This document shows, piece by piece, positions 16,232-24,884 of a stretch of 64,000 nucleotides of DNA (its first letter is position 1; each line of letters starts with the position of its first letter). This stretch comes from Pseudacidovorax sp. RU35E. Lineage in GTDB: Bacteria > Pseudomonadota > Gammaproteobacteria > Burkholderiales > Burkholderiaceae_C. Under the pieces are notes generated by a model. It did no database searches. It saw only the letters and a program-made list of their open reading frames with translations, and had not been told where the DNA came from. The stretch lies in the NCBI RefSeq assembly GCF_900156165.1, contig NZ_FTMY01000004.1, positions 124,001 to 188,000 of the forward strand, written 5' to 3'. The position numbers and the translations under genes are program-made.

Positions 16232-17236
16232 ATGCTGATGAGTTCAGACTCGACGTCCGGTAAATCCACGCTGCTGGCGCAAGTCTCCCGTCTGCGTTTC
16301 CGGCATCTGCAGTTCCTCGACATCCTCGGCAAGACGCGCAATCTGCGCCTGACGGCCGAGCAGATGTACATCACGCAGCCCGCGGCCACCAAGGTGCTGG
16401 TGGACATCGAAGAGATGCTGGAGGCGCGCCTGTTCGATCGCCTGCCGCGTGGCATGCAGCCGAACGAACTGGGCCTGTTCACGCTGCGTTATGCGCACTC
16501 CGCGCTGGACGGCCACCGCCGGTTCGTGGACGAGTTCAGCACCTTGAAGCAGGGCGGGCATGGCCACCTGACCATCGGCGCCATCTCGGGCTCCGCGGCA
16601 CACCTGCTGATCGCCGCGGTGGCCGAGCTGCAGCGCCTGCGGCCGCTGCTGGTGGTGAAGGTGCTCGAACAGAGCAGCGACCAGCTCATCGTATGGCTGG
16701 CCGAACGCAAGATCGACGTGATGATCGGCCGCTTCACGGAAGAGGTGCATCGCGACCAGTTCCACTACGAGAACCTGAGTGGCGAAATGCTGCAGATCAC
16801 CGCGGGGGTGCATCACCCGTTGCGCGGACCGAATGCGCCCTCGCTGAGGGAGCTGTCGAACTGGCCGTGGATCCTCTATCCGCCCTCCACCGCGCTGCGC
16901 AGGGTGTCGGACGACATCTTCAGCAGCACCGGCCTGTCGCTCACCTCGGGCATCGTCGAGACGCCGTCCTTCCTGTTCGCCCTGGAGTTGATGCAGAGCA
17001 CCACGATGCTGTCGCTGCAGCCGGCGGCCCTGGTGGACAAGTACGTGCGGCGGGGGCTGCTCACGCGCATCGCGGCCGATCTCCCCAATCGCATGCCCGA
17101 TTTCGGCCTGATCACGCTGCAGGGCGAGCCGCCGAGCACGGCCGTGCTGGCCTTCATGGACGTGATCCGCAACATGGCCAACCAACAGGCCGGGGCGACG
17201 CCGTCTTCGGGCCCGGACCGGACGGCGACGGGCTGA
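16232..17236 (+). CDS. LysR-family transcriptional regulator of the xyl/TRAP operon
   Basis: A 334-residue LysR regulator. The winged-helix DNA-binding part is at about residues 20-80 (FRHLQFLDILGKTRNLRLTAEQ, then QPAATKVLVDIEEMLEARLFDR), and a periplasmic-binding-like effector domain follows from about 105. The N-terminus and the RGMQPNELG motif fit the sugar-related GbpR-like subgroup of LysR proteins. It is divergent from dctP, so it very likely controls the xylonate operon in response to a pathway intermediate; that is inference from position. An in-frame Met two codons later could also be the start. Confidence 0.88.
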   Translation: MLMSSDSTSGKSTLLAQVSRLRFRHLQFLDILGKTRNLRLTAEQMYITQPAATKVLVDIEEMLEARLFDRLPRGMQPNELGLFTLRYAHSALDGHRRFVDEFSTLKQGGHGHLTIGAISGSAAHLLIAAVAELQRLRPLLVVKVLEQSSDQLIVWLAERKIDVMIGRFTEEVHRDQFHYENLSGEMLQITAGVHHPLRGPNAPSLRELSNWPWILYPPSTALRRVSDDIFSSTGLSLTSGIVETPSFLFALELMQSTTMLSLQPAALVDKYVRRGLLTRIAADLPNRMPDFGLITLQGEPPSTAVLAFMDVIRNMANQQAGATPSSGPDRTATG

Positions 17237-17324
17237 GGCGCCCCTCGCCAGCAGTCGGATGGGGCCTGCCAGCCCCGGCTCCTGCGCGCGCCGCAGTGGC
17301 CATTGCCGGGGACTGTCCGGATCC

Positions 17325-17996
17325 TTACGGACCTGACACCGGCGCCCGCAGGCCGCCCACGATGAAGTCCACCAGCGCGGCTTCCATGGTCTGCAGGTCT
17401 TCGCTCGCGGCCTTCTTGCCGGCAAGGCGTTGCAGGCGCTGCGCGCGGCCACGGTCGCTGAGCGACAGGACGACGGTGCTGACCATCAGCATGTAGCGCA
17501 TCGCCATGACGCCGGCTGGCACCTCGGGCAGGGCCTGCAACAGGGCGGCCACGAACTTCTTGGCCATGGGATCGAAATGCTTGCCCACCACGCGCTCGGT
17601 CATGGGCGAAGGCGACAGCCGATGCTTGAGGATCAGCTGGGCAAGCAGCCGGCCCTCGGTCGACGCCTCCGGTCCGACATAGGGGGCGACGAAGGCCCGC
17701 ACGATCGCGCCCACCGCGGGCTTTCGCGCGGCCTGGGCGGCACCCGCCGTGATGGCGTCGAGCGCCATCACGCGCTGCGCATTGAGGCGCTCGGACAGTT
17801 CGCCGAACACTGCCTCCGCCAGGGCTTCAGTGCTGCCGAAGTGGTAGTGCACCGCGGCGACATTCACGCCCGCATCGGTGGTCAATGCGCGCACCGGCAC
17901 GCCGTCGATGCCGTTCTGTGCGTACAGCTTGAGCGCCGAATCGATGATCTTCTGCCGGGTGATCCTGTCGGGCGGAAGGCTGCGGGGTGCTGCCAT
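17325..17996 (-). CDS. TetR-family transcriptional regulator
   Basis: A 223-residue TetR repressor. The N-terminal helix-turn-helix spans about residues 13-60 (RQKIIDSALKLYAQNGIDGV, then VNVAAVHYHFGSTEALAEAVF), with an all-helical ligand domain behind it. It is divergent from the Bug-cyclase-esterase genes; a 24-base interrupted palindrome between them is a good operator candidate. It likely represses those three genes until an ester- or acid-type ligand appears; the ligand is unknown. Confidence 0.88.
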   Translation of the reverse strand: MAAPRSLPPDRITRQKIIDSALKLYAQNGIDGVPVRALTTDAGVNVAAVHYHFGSTEALAEAVFGELSERLNAQRVMALDAITAGAAQAARKPAVGAIVRAFVAPYVGPEASTEGRLLAQLILKHRLSPSPMTERVVGKHFDPMAKKFVAALLQALPEVPAGVMAMRYMLMVSTVVLSLSDRGRAQRLQRLAGKKAASEDLQTMEAALVDFIVGGLRAPVSGP

Positions 17997-18135
17997 GGGC
18001 GTGGTCGTGTGGTCTGGGATGCCCGGTCAAGCCGGCGGATGCGGCGTGCGGGCCGCGGCGATTCTGCCTCAGCACTGCGTGCAGCCGGTGGAAGAGAAGT
18101 CATCGTCCGACGCGAATCACGCCGCCGAAAACATT

Positions 18136-18159
18136 CGATTGAAACAAGCGTTTGAATCG
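18136..18159. promoter_or_regulatory. Interrupted palindrome, candidate TetR operator
   Basis: Half-sites CGATTGAAAC and GTTTGAATCG are separated by AAGC, and they are mutual inverts except for one central base. The AAAC-four bases-GTTT core is the form seen in several TetR-type operators such as that of PsrA. It sits about 75 bases upstream of the Bug receptor start and about 140 bases upstream of the TetR gene on the other strand. Confidence 0.6.
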
Positions 18160-18233
18160 CCTAGACTGGCGCGGCCGGCCGATGACTGCGGGACCGGGCT
18201 CACGCGCCGCAGGCGCCCAGAAGGAGACAAGCG

Positions 18234-19199
18234 ATGCTGAACCGAAGAGAGGCCCTCGCCGGCCTCGCCGCCGGCCTGGCGGTGCCGATGACGCAGGCCG
18301 CGTCGAACCTGCCCGACATGCTGAGGATCGTGATGCCCTTCCCGGCAGGCGGCGCCCTCGACGGCATGACCCGCATCTTTGCCGACACCTACCAGAAGGT
18401 CACGGGCCGGACCTGCCTCGTCGACAACAAGCCCGGCGCGGCCACCACCATCGGCGCGGCCGAGGTGTCGCGGGCCCGGCCCGACGGCTCCGTCGTGCTG
18501 TGGACCACCGGCGGGCACCTGACCAACGGCGTGCTGATGAAGAAGCTGCCCTACCACCCCATCGATGGCTTCACGCCGCTGACGATGGTCTATTCCACCT
18601 ACGGCTTCGCCCTGCTGCACCGGGCCGACGGCCCCTTCAACAGCGTGGCCGACTTCGTCGCGGCCGCCAAGAAGCAGCCAGGCCGGTTCAGCTACGCTTC
18701 TGCGGGCAACGGCAACACGACGCACGTGGTGGGCGCGCTCTTCGCCAGACAGGCCGGCATCGAGCTCATCCATGTGCCCTACAAGGGCACGCCGCTCACG
18801 GACCTGATCAGCGGCGTGGTCGACGTGTCCTTCATCGCGCCGTCGTCGGTGATGCAGTACATCGAGGCGCGCAAGATCAAGGCGCTGGCCATCACCGGCG
18901 CGCAGCGCGCCGACACGCTGCCCAACGTGCCCACCTTCGCGGAGCTGGGCATGCCCGAGATCGACGTGCCCGCGTGGATCGGCATGCTCGCCCCACCGCG
19001 GATGCCGCCCGACGTGCTCGCCGCGCTGTACGACGGCGTCGCCAAAACCCTGGCCGATGCCGAGTTCAAGTCGAAGATGGTGGCCTTCGGCAACCAGGTG
19101 TCGGGCATGCCGCCGGAGCGCTTCAAGGCCTACCTGCAGCAGGAATACGCGCGCTACCAGCGCATCCTTCCGCCCCTCGGCATCGAAATGGACGCCTGA
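18234..19199 (+). CDS. Bug-family (TctC) periplasmic substrate-binding protein 1
   Basis: A 321-residue Bug protein, the class of periplasmic receptors that bind small carboxylates for tripartite tricarboxylate transporters or for sensing. A twin-arginine-like signal (NRREALAGLAAG) is followed by the family hallmarks MPFPAGGALDGMTR, DNKPGAATTIGA and HVPYKGTPLTDL. The AAGGAGACAAGCG ribosome site fixes the start. Its stop overlaps the start of the cyclase gene by one base, so receptor and hydrolases are co-translated. Ligand unknown; an acid linked to the downstream cyclase and esterase is likely. Confidence 0.9.
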   Translation: MLNRREALAGLAAGLAVPMTQAASNLPDMLRIVMPFPAGGALDGMTRIFADTYQKVTGRTCLVDNKPGAATTIGAAEVSRARPDGSVVLWTTGGHLTNGVLMKKLPYHPIDGFTPLTMVYSTYGFALLHRADGPFNSVADFVAAAKKQPGRFSYASAGNGNTTHVVGALFARQAGIELIHVPYKGTPLTDLISGVVDVSFIAPSSVMQYIEARKIKALAITGAQRADTLPNVPTFAELGMPEIDVPAWIGMLAPPRMPPDVLAALYDGVAKTLADAEFKSKMVAFGNQVSGMPPERFKAYLQQEYARYQRILPPLGIEMDA

Positions 19200-19972
19200 T
19201 GTTCAAGCGCATCGTGGACCTCTCCATCTACCTGGAGAACGACGTCATCTCCGATCCACCGGCCTTCGCGCCGCGGATCCACTACATGGACCACCAGCAG
19301 AGCTTCAGCCGGCTGTCGCAGTTCTTTCCGGGCCTCAAGCCCGGGGATCTGCCCGACGGCGAGGCCTGGGCCGTGGAGAAGGTCGAGCTCAGCACGCACA
19401 ACGGCACGCACCTGGATGCGCCCTGGCATTTCGCGTCGACCATGAACCACGGCGAGCCAGCGATCACCATCGACCAGGTGCCGCTGGAATGGTGCATGCA
19501 GCCCGGCGTGAAGCTGGACTTCCGGCATTTCGAGGACGGCTACATCGTGCAGCCTGAGGACGTGCAGGCCGAGCTCGACCGCATCGGCCACACGCTGCAG
19601 CCGCTGGAGATCGTGATGATCAACACCCGCGCCGGCAGCCGCTATGGCCAGCCCGACTTCGTGCAGGCCGGCTGCGGCATGGGCTATGCGGCCACCATGT
19701 ACCTGCTGGAGCGCGGCATCCGCGTGACCGGCACCGATGCCTGGAGCTGGGACGCACCCTTCCAGTACACCGCCGAGCGCTATCGGCGCGACGGCGATGC
19801 GGCCATCATCTGGGAAGGCCACAAGGCCGGCCGTGACATCGGCTACTGCCACCTCGAGAAGCTGCACAACCTCGAGGCCCTGCCGCCCGATGGCTTCTTC
19901 GTGTCCTGCTTTCCGGCCAAGGTCCGCGGCGGCTCGGCCGGCTGGACCCGCGCCGTGGCGCTGTTTCAGTAA
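19199..19972 (+). CDS. Cyclase-family metal-dependent hydrolase (kynurenine formamidase-like)
   Basis: A 257-residue cytoplasmic enzyme of the cyclase family (fold shared with bacterial kynurenine formamidase and isatin hydrolase). The metal-binding motif HNGTHLDAPWHF (pattern HxGTHxDxPxH) is intact near residue 65, and a PLEIVMINTRAGSRYG strand and a FFVSCFPAKVRGGSAGWTR C-terminal block complete the family pattern. These enzymes hydrolyse cyclic amides, formamides or lactones. The neighbours are a Bug receptor and a CocE-type hydrolase, so a ring-opening or deformylation step is likely. It is unlikely to be tryptophan-pathway KynB, because no kynurenine genes are nearby. Confidence 0.85.
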   Translation: MFKRIVDLSIYLENDVISDPPAFAPRIHYMDHQQSFSRLSQFFPGLKPGDLPDGEAWAVEKVELSTHNGTHLDAPWHFASTMNHGEPAITIDQVPLEWCMQPGVKLDFRHFEDGYIVQPEDVQAELDRIGHTLQPLEIVMINTRAGSRYGQPDFVQAGCGMGYAATMYLLERGIRVTGTDAWSWDAPFQYTAERYRRDGDAAIIWEGHKAGRDIGYCHLEKLHNLEALPPDGFFVSCFPAKVRGGSAGWTRAVALFQ

Positions 19973-19987
19973 GGAGATCGTTCCGCG

Positions 19988-21679
19988 ATGATCGTCGAGA
20001 AGAACGTCAGCATCCGTCTGCAGGACGGCACCGAACTCAAGGCCAACGTGTTCCGTCCGGAGGGCGGCGCGCCGGTGCCCGTGCTCATGACGCACGGCCC
20101 CTATGGCAAGGACCTGCATTTCGAGGATGGCTTCAAGCCGCAGTGGGACGAGCTCAAACGGCTCTATCCGGGCCTGGACACCGAAGGCAGCTCCGGCCGC
20201 TACCTGCGCTGGGAGGTGGCCGACCCGGAGCGCTGGGTGCCCTGGGGCTATGCCCTGGTGGTGGTGGACAGCCGCGGCGCGGGCGAGTCGCCGGGCAAGC
20301 TCTGGGTCTGGTCGCCGCAGGAGACGCGCGACTATGCCGAGTGCATCGAATGGGCCGGCACCCAGCCCTGGTGCAGCGGCAAGGTGGGCCTGCTGGGCAT
20401 CTCCTACTACGCCATGAACCAGTGGCAGGTGGCGGCGCTGCGGCCGCCTCACCTGGCCGCCATGTGCCCGTGGGAAGGCGCCAGCGACCTGTACCGCGAC
20501 GCCAGTCACCATGGCGGCATCTTCGGCAACTTCTTCTTCGAGTTCTGGTTTCCCAAGCAGATCATGTCGGTGCAGAACGGCCATGCGGCCAGCCCCTTCG
20601 TCGACCGCGAGACCCAGATGCAGATGACCGGCGAGCTGCTCAGCCGCGAACGGGTCGAGGCCAACCGTGTCGACGTGATCGAGGAGTTCCGCGCGCATCC
20701 CTTCGAGGACGACTGGTACCGCGCCCGCACGGCGCGGCTGGCCGACATCGAGGTGCCGCTGCTGTCGGCCGGAAACTGGGGCGGCATGGGCCTGCACCTG
20801 CGCGGCAACGTCGAAGGCTTCCTGGGCGCCGGCTCGTGTCAGAAGTGGCTGCAGATGCATGGCGGCACGCACTGGGAGTCCTTCTACCTGCCGCAGTACG
20901 TGCAGATGCAGAAGCGCTTCTTCGACCACTTCCTCAAGGGCGAGGCCAACGGCTGGGATGCGCAGCCGCCGGTGCTGCTGGAGGTGCGGCATCCCGAGCA
21001 CTTCGAGCAACGCACCGAGAGCGAATGGCCGCTGGCCCGCACGCAATGGACACCGCTCCATCTGGATGCGCAGACGCTGACGCTGTCGGCCGACCCCGTT
21101 GCCACGCAATCGCACACGACCTACCCGGCGCCGGGGCGCGGCGTGGAGTTCACCAGCGCGCCGATGGCCGTGGCGAGCGAATTCACCGGGCCGGTGTCGC
21201 TGGTGCTGTGGGTTCGCGCCACCTGCACCGACATGGACCTGTTCGTCACCCTGCGCGCCTATGCGCCGGATGGCAAAGAGGTGCTGTTCCGCGGCGCCAC
21301 CGATCCGCAGGTGCCTGTGGCTCAGGGCTGGCTGCGCGTGTCGCACCGGCGGACGGACCCGGCGCGGTCACGACCGGGCCGGCCCTTCCACACCCACACC
21401 GAGGCCGACCCCATGGTGCCCGGCGCCGACTACCGCGTGGAGGTGGAGATCTGGCCCACCTCCATCGTGCTGCCGGCGGGCTACCGACTGGCGGTGCGCG
21501 TGGATGCGCAGGACTTCGAGCGCGAAGGCGCCACAGGGCCGCGCAAGGGCTCGGGGCCCTTCCTGCACACGGATCGCAGCGACCGGCCGGCGGAGAGATT
21601 TCTCGGGGAGAACACGCTGCTCACGGGCGGGTGGTATGACTCGCACTTGATGCTGCCGCTTGTTCCGGCGCGCGGGTAG
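19988..21679 (+). CDS. CocE/NonD-family serine hydrolase
   Basis: A 563-residue alpha/beta hydrolase of the X-Pro dipeptidyl-peptidase S15/CocE family, whose members cleave esters, acylated amino acids or peptides. The N-terminal catalytic domain has VLMTHGPYGKD, the VVVDSRGAGESPG strand and nucleophile Ser139 in LLGISYYAMNQ. The C-terminal jelly-roll domain shows SEFTGPVSLVLWV and DMDLFVTL. AAGGAGATCG precedes the ATG. It is the last gene of the TetR-controlled cassette, with a 15-base gap after the cyclase. No signal peptide is seen, so it acts in the cytoplasm. Confidence 0.88.
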   Translation: MIVEKNVSIRLQDGTELKANVFRPEGGAPVPVLMTHGPYGKDLHFEDGFKPQWDELKRLYPGLDTEGSSGRYLRWEVADPERWVPWGYALVVVDSRGAGESPGKLWVWSPQETRDYAECIEWAGTQPWCSGKVGLLGISYYAMNQWQVAALRPPHLAAMCPWEGASDLYRDASHHGGIFGNFFFEFWFPKQIMSVQNGHAASPFVDRETQMQMTGELLSRERVEANRVDVIEEFRAHPFEDDWYRARTARLADIEVPLLSAGNWGGMGLHLRGNVEGFLGAGSCQKWLQMHGGTHWESFYLPQYVQMQKRFFDHFLKGEANGWDAQPPVLLEVRHPEHFEQRTESEWPLARTQWTPLHLDAQTLTLSADPVATQSHTTYPAPGRGVEFTSAPMAVASEFTGPVSLVLWVRATCTDMDLFVTLRAYAPDGKEVLFRGATDPQVPVAQGWLRVSHRRTDPARSRPGRPFHTHTEADPMVPGADYRVEVEIWPTSIVLPAGYRLAVRVDAQDFEREGATGPRKGSGPFLHTDRSDRPAERFLGENTLLTGGWYDSHLMLPLVPARG

Positions 21680-21900
21680 GCGGTCGCAGGCAGCACGTTG
21701 ACCGACGTGCTGATCGCAAGGCTGGCAAGCCTGTCGCGAATGGCGAATGAGCGCTGCGAGGGGCCTTACTCGTTTTCCGCATGACCACCTGCGAACACGG
21801 TCGTTCGCATCGGGAGGCAGGCTGCCCAGAATCGGCACCATCGACAGCCCACCCCACGACTGACCGATGGCGCCGCGCCAGCCGCGATGCCCTGGTCCCC

Positions 21901-22494
21901 ATGCCCATGCCTCCCGTCCTCCTCATCGCCGGCAGCCCTTCGGCACCTTCCCGATCCACCGCCTTGCTGCATGCCGTGACCGACCGCCTCGCGCAGCGCG
22001 ATGTGGAGACCCGCTTGCTGCAGGTGCGCGACCTCCCCGCCGCATCGCTGCTGACGGCCGACGTGTCGGCACCGGCCATCGCGCAGGCCGTGGTCGCGCT
22101 CGCCGACGCACCCGCCATCGTGGTCGCGACGCCGGTCTACAAGGCGGCGTACAGCGGCCTGCTCAAGACCTTTCTGGATCTGCTTCCGCAGACGGCGCTC
22201 AAGGGCAAGACGGTGCTGCCGCTGGCCACGGGCGGCAGCCCGCACCACATGCTGGCGCTCGACTACGCGCTGCGGCCCGTGCTGCAGTCGCTGGGCGCGC
22301 GGCACATCCTGCCGGGCGTGTACGCCAGCGACGCGCAGGTGACGCTGGTGCCCGAAGGCGCCTGGCACCTGCAGGAAGAGCTGGATGCCCGGCTGACCGA
22401 GGCCGTGCAGACGCTGGCCGCAGAAGGGCTGCACCTGCCGCCGCTGCGCGGCTTCGCGCCCGTGGCTTTCAGCAGCGTGCGATGTAGCGTCTGA
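21901..22494 (+). CDS. ssuE: NAD(P)H-dependent FMN reductase (SsuE)
   Basis: A 197-residue flavodoxin-fold reductase. It has LLIAGSPSAPSRSTALLHAV at the N-terminus (phosphate-binding loop for FMN), ATPVYKAAYSGLLKTFLDLLP and LPLATGGSPHHMLALDYALRP, the standard SsuE blocks. It supplies FMNH2 to the SsuD monooxygenase encoded downstream. The frame is open upstream, but the Met-Pro-Met just before PPVLLIAG fits SsuE N-termini; the second Met, two codons later, is equally possible. It is first in the ssu cluster but separated from ssuD by about 325 bases that hold a strong hairpin. Confidence 0.9.
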   Translation: MPMPPVLLIAGSPSAPSRSTALLHAVTDRLAQRDVETRLLQVRDLPAASLLTADVSAPAIAQAVVALADAPAIVVATPVYKAAYSGLLKTFLDLLPQTALKGKTVLPLATGGSPHHMLALDYALRPVLQSLGARHILPGVYASDAQVTLVPEGAWHLQEELDARLTEAVQTLAAEGLHLPPLRGFAPVAFSSVRCSV

Positions 22495-22544
22495 CGGCGC
22501 TTGGGCGGCAACGCGGCCGCCTCTCTTCTCCCTCCCATTGCTCC

Positions 22545-22583
22545 CGTGCGATGGCCGCCGCTGGCGGCCAGGGCCATCGCACG
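22545..22583. other. Long perfect stem-loop between ssuE and ssuD
   Basis: CGTGCGATGGCC pairs perfectly with GGCCATCGCACG over 12 bases, with 15 bases between. The inner bases can pair further (GCCGC with GCGGC). No U-run follows on either strand. It may be an attenuator-like or RNA-stabilising element separating ssuE expression from ssuDCAB; that is inference. I see no second copy in this window. Confidence 0.6.
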
Positions 22584-22602
22584 CCTTCACGACGAGATCG
22601 CC

Positions 22603-22767
22603 ATGAGCCTTTCTGCCTTGCGGCGCCAAGACGCCGACTCGATCAGCGCTGCCTTTGCCCACCGTCCACGCGTGCTGCCGCAGGCGGCCCTTCGCCTCAT
22701 CGGCGTGACCGCGTTGGCCTGGGGCGTGCGCCGCGCGCCCGCAGCGCTGCTGGCCCATTCCTGGTGA
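22603..22767 (+). CDS. Possible small protein, 54 residues, unknown function
   Basis: A short open frame in the ssuE-ssuD gap, starting [18 protein letters not shown], with a basic N-half and one hydrophobic stretch ([10 protein letters not shown]) that could touch the membrane. It lacks a clear ribosome binding site and I recognise no family. It lies just after the 12-base-pair stem-loop. It may be a real small ssu-linked protein, a leader peptide, or chance coding. Confidence 0.25.
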   Translation: MSLSALRRQDADSISAAFAHRPRVLPQAALRLIGVTALAWGVRRAPAALLAHSW

Positions 22768-22819
22768 CGGCGCTGCGCCCGCCCGCCCTCCGACGACTTC
22801 CCTTCACGACTTCTTTCCC

Positions 22820-24001
22820 ATGAGCCTCCAGCTGTTCTGGTTCCTTCCCACCCACGGCGACAGCCGGTATCCCGGCAGCGCCGAGGGTGCGCGGCCGGTC
22901 GACCTTTCCTATCTGGAGCAGATTGCCGGCGCGGCCGACACGCTCGGTTATGAAGGCGTGCTGATTCCCACAGGCCGCTCCTGCGAAGACCCCTGGGTGG
23001 TCGCGTCGAGCCTGATCGGCGCCACGCGGCGGCTCAAGTTCCTGGTGGCGGTGCGCCCGGGGCTGCACCAGCCTTCGCTGGCCGCGCGCATGGCCGCGAC
23101 CTTCGACCGTCTGAGTGGCGGACGGTTGCTCATCAATCTGGTCACCGGTGGCGACCGGGCCGAGCTGGAGGCCGACGGCGTGTTCCTGGACCATGCCGAG
23201 CGGTACGCACAGTCAGCCGAATTCATCCGCGTGTGGCGCGAGATCGTGGCGCGCAGCCATCAGGGCGTGCCCTTCGACTTCGACGGCCGCTACGTGCAGG
23301 TCAAGGGCGCGCGGCTGGTGTTTCCGCCGGTGCAGCAACCGCATCCGCCGGTGTGGTTCGGTGGCAGCTCCGAAGCGGCCCATGACCTGGCGGCCACGCA
23401 GGTCGAGCGCTACCTCACCTGGGGCGAGCCGCCCGCCGAGGTGGCGCGCAAGCTGGCCGATGTGCGCGCCCGTGCCGAGCGTGCGGGCCGCAAGGTCGAG
23501 TTCGGCATCCGCCTGCATGTGATCGTGCGGGAGACCGAGGAAGAGGCCTGGCAGGCCGCCGATGCGCTCATCAGCCGGGTGGACGACGCCACCATCGCCA
23601 AGGCGCAGGAGGCATTGGGTCGCATGGATTCCGAGGGCCAGCGCCGCATGGCCGCGCTGCACCGCAAAGGCGCCAACCGCAGCCGCGAGGCGCTGGAGAT
23701 CAGCCCGAACCTGTGGGCGGGCGTGGGCCTGGTGCGCAGCGGCGCGGGCACGGCACTGGTGGGCAATCCGCAGCAGGTGGCCGAGCGCATCCGCGAGTAC
23801 GCGGCGCTGGGCATCGATGCCTTCATCTTCTCGGGCTATCCGCACCTGGAAGAGGCCTATCGCTTCGCCGAGCTGGTGTTTCCGCTGCTGCCTCGCGCCG
23901 TGCAGGCACGGCTGGCAGGGGAGGGCGCGGCGGCCGGCGGTCCGCTGGGCGAGGTGGTCGCCAACGTCGACGCGCCATCACGCCTGCGGGCGCAGGGTTG
24001 A
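22820..24001 (+). CDS. ssuD: FMNH2-dependent alkanesulfonate monooxygenase
   Basis: A 393-residue luciferase-like monooxygenase that cleaves alkanesulfonates to aldehyde and sulfite with FMNH2 and O2. It aligns over its whole length with Ssu[15 protein letters not shown] at the start, [15 protein letters not shown] (the Cys region of E. coli SsuD), [29 protein letters not shown], and the mobile-loop region [13 protein letters not shown]. It depends on the SsuE reductase encoded upstream and feeds sulfite to cysteine/methionine synthesis. The C-terminal extension after FPLLP is normal for the family. Followed by ssuC after 15 bases. Confidence 0.95.
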   Translation: MSLQLFWFLPTHGDSRYPGSAEGARPVDLSYLEQIAGAADTLGYEGVLIPTGRSCEDPWVVASSLIGATRRLKFLVAVRPGLHQPSLAARMAATFDRLSGGRLLINLVTGGDRAELEADGVFLDHAERYAQSAEFIRVWREIVARSHQGVPFDFDGRYVQVKGARLVFPPVQQPHPPVWFGGSSEAAHDLAATQVERYLTWGEPPAEVARKLADVRARAERAGRKVEFGIRLHVIVRETEEEAWQAADALISRVDDATIAKAQEALGRMDSEGQRRMAALHRKGANRSREALEISPNLWAGVGLVRSGAGTALVGNPQQVAERIREYAALGIDAFIFSGYPHLEEAYRFAELVFPLLPRAVQARLAGEGAAAGGPLGEVVANVDAPSRLRAQG

Positions 24002-24016
24002 GCGAAAGGCAGATCC

Positions 24017-24859
24017 ATGACCCAACAAGCACAGACCTTGACGGCGCCAGCCGTCCTCCATGCGCCGGCCGATGCGGGCAGCCTTCGCGCCTTCCTGGCC
24101 GCCCTGGGCCAGCGCCTGCTGCCCTGGGCAGTGCCGGTGCTGCTGGTCGCGCTCTGGCAGGCAGCCTCGTCGCTGGGCTGGCTCTCGTCGCGCGTGCTGC
24201 CGGCGCCGGTGGACGTGCTGCGCGCCGCCTGGCAGCTCACCGTCTCGGGCGAGCTGTGGACGCATGTGAAGGTCAGCGCGGGCCGTGCACTGGCGGGCCT
24301 GGCCGTGGGCGGGGGCCTCGGGCTGGCGTTAGGGCTGCTCACGGGCTCGGTGCGCTTCTTCGAGACGCTGCTCGACTCCACCATCCAGATGGTGCGCAAC
24401 ATCCCGGCGCTCGCGCTCATCCCGCTGGTGATCCTGTGGTTCGGCATCGACGAGTCGGCCAAGCTGTTCCTCATCAGCGTGGCGGTGTTCTTCCCGATCT
24501 ACCTCAACACCTTCCACGGCATCCGCAACGTCGATCCGCAGCTGATCGAGATGGGCCGCACCTATGGCCTGTCGCGCTGGCAGCTGTACCGGCAGGTGAT
24601 CCTGCCGGGGGCGCTGTCGTCCATCCTGGTGGGGCTGCGCTTCTCGCTGGGGCTGATGTGGGTGATCCTGATCGTGGCCGAGACCATTTCGGCGCAGGCG
24701 GGCATCGGCTACCTCACGATGAACGCGCGGGAGTTCCTGCAGACCGACGTGGTGCTGGTGGGCATCCTGCTCTATGCGCTGCTGGGCAAGCTGGCCGACC
24801 TGTTTGCACGCGGGCTGGAGCAGTGGTGGCTGCGCTGGCACCCTGGGTACCAACGATGA
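24017..24859 (+). CDS. ssuC: Aliphatic sulfonate ABC transporter permease
   Basis: A 280-residue inner-membrane permease with six hydrophobic segments and the EAA-type coupling loop (EMGRTYGLSRWQLYRQVILPG) that docks to the ATPase. It also shows the NIPALALIPLVILWFGIDESAK signature typical of SsuC/TauC. The N-terminal 30 residues before the first helix are hydrophilic. Gene order here is ssuD-ssuC-ssuA-ssuB, unlike the ssuEADCB order of enteric bacteria. Confidence 0.93.
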   Translation: MTQQAQTLTAPAVLHAPADAGSLRAFLAALGQRLLPWAVPVLLVALWQAASSLGWLSSRVLPAPVDVLRAAWQLTVSGELWTHVKVSAGRALAGLAVGGGLGLALGLLTGSVRFFETLLDSTIQMVRNIPALALIPLVILWFGIDESAKLFLISVAVFFPIYLNTFHGIRNVDPQLIEMGRTYGLSRWQLYRQVILPGALSSILVGLRFSLGLMWVILIVAETISAQAGIGYLTMNAREFLQTDVVLVGILLYALLGKLADLFARGLEQWWLRWHPGYQR

Positions 24860-24884
24860 CCGCCGACCGACTTGGAGTGACGAC

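Noticed and set aside
19154-21346. A 730-codon leftward open frame opposite the cyclase and CocE genes
   Set aside because: Both plus-strand genes have motifs, ribosome sites and tight spacing; the antisense frame has none.
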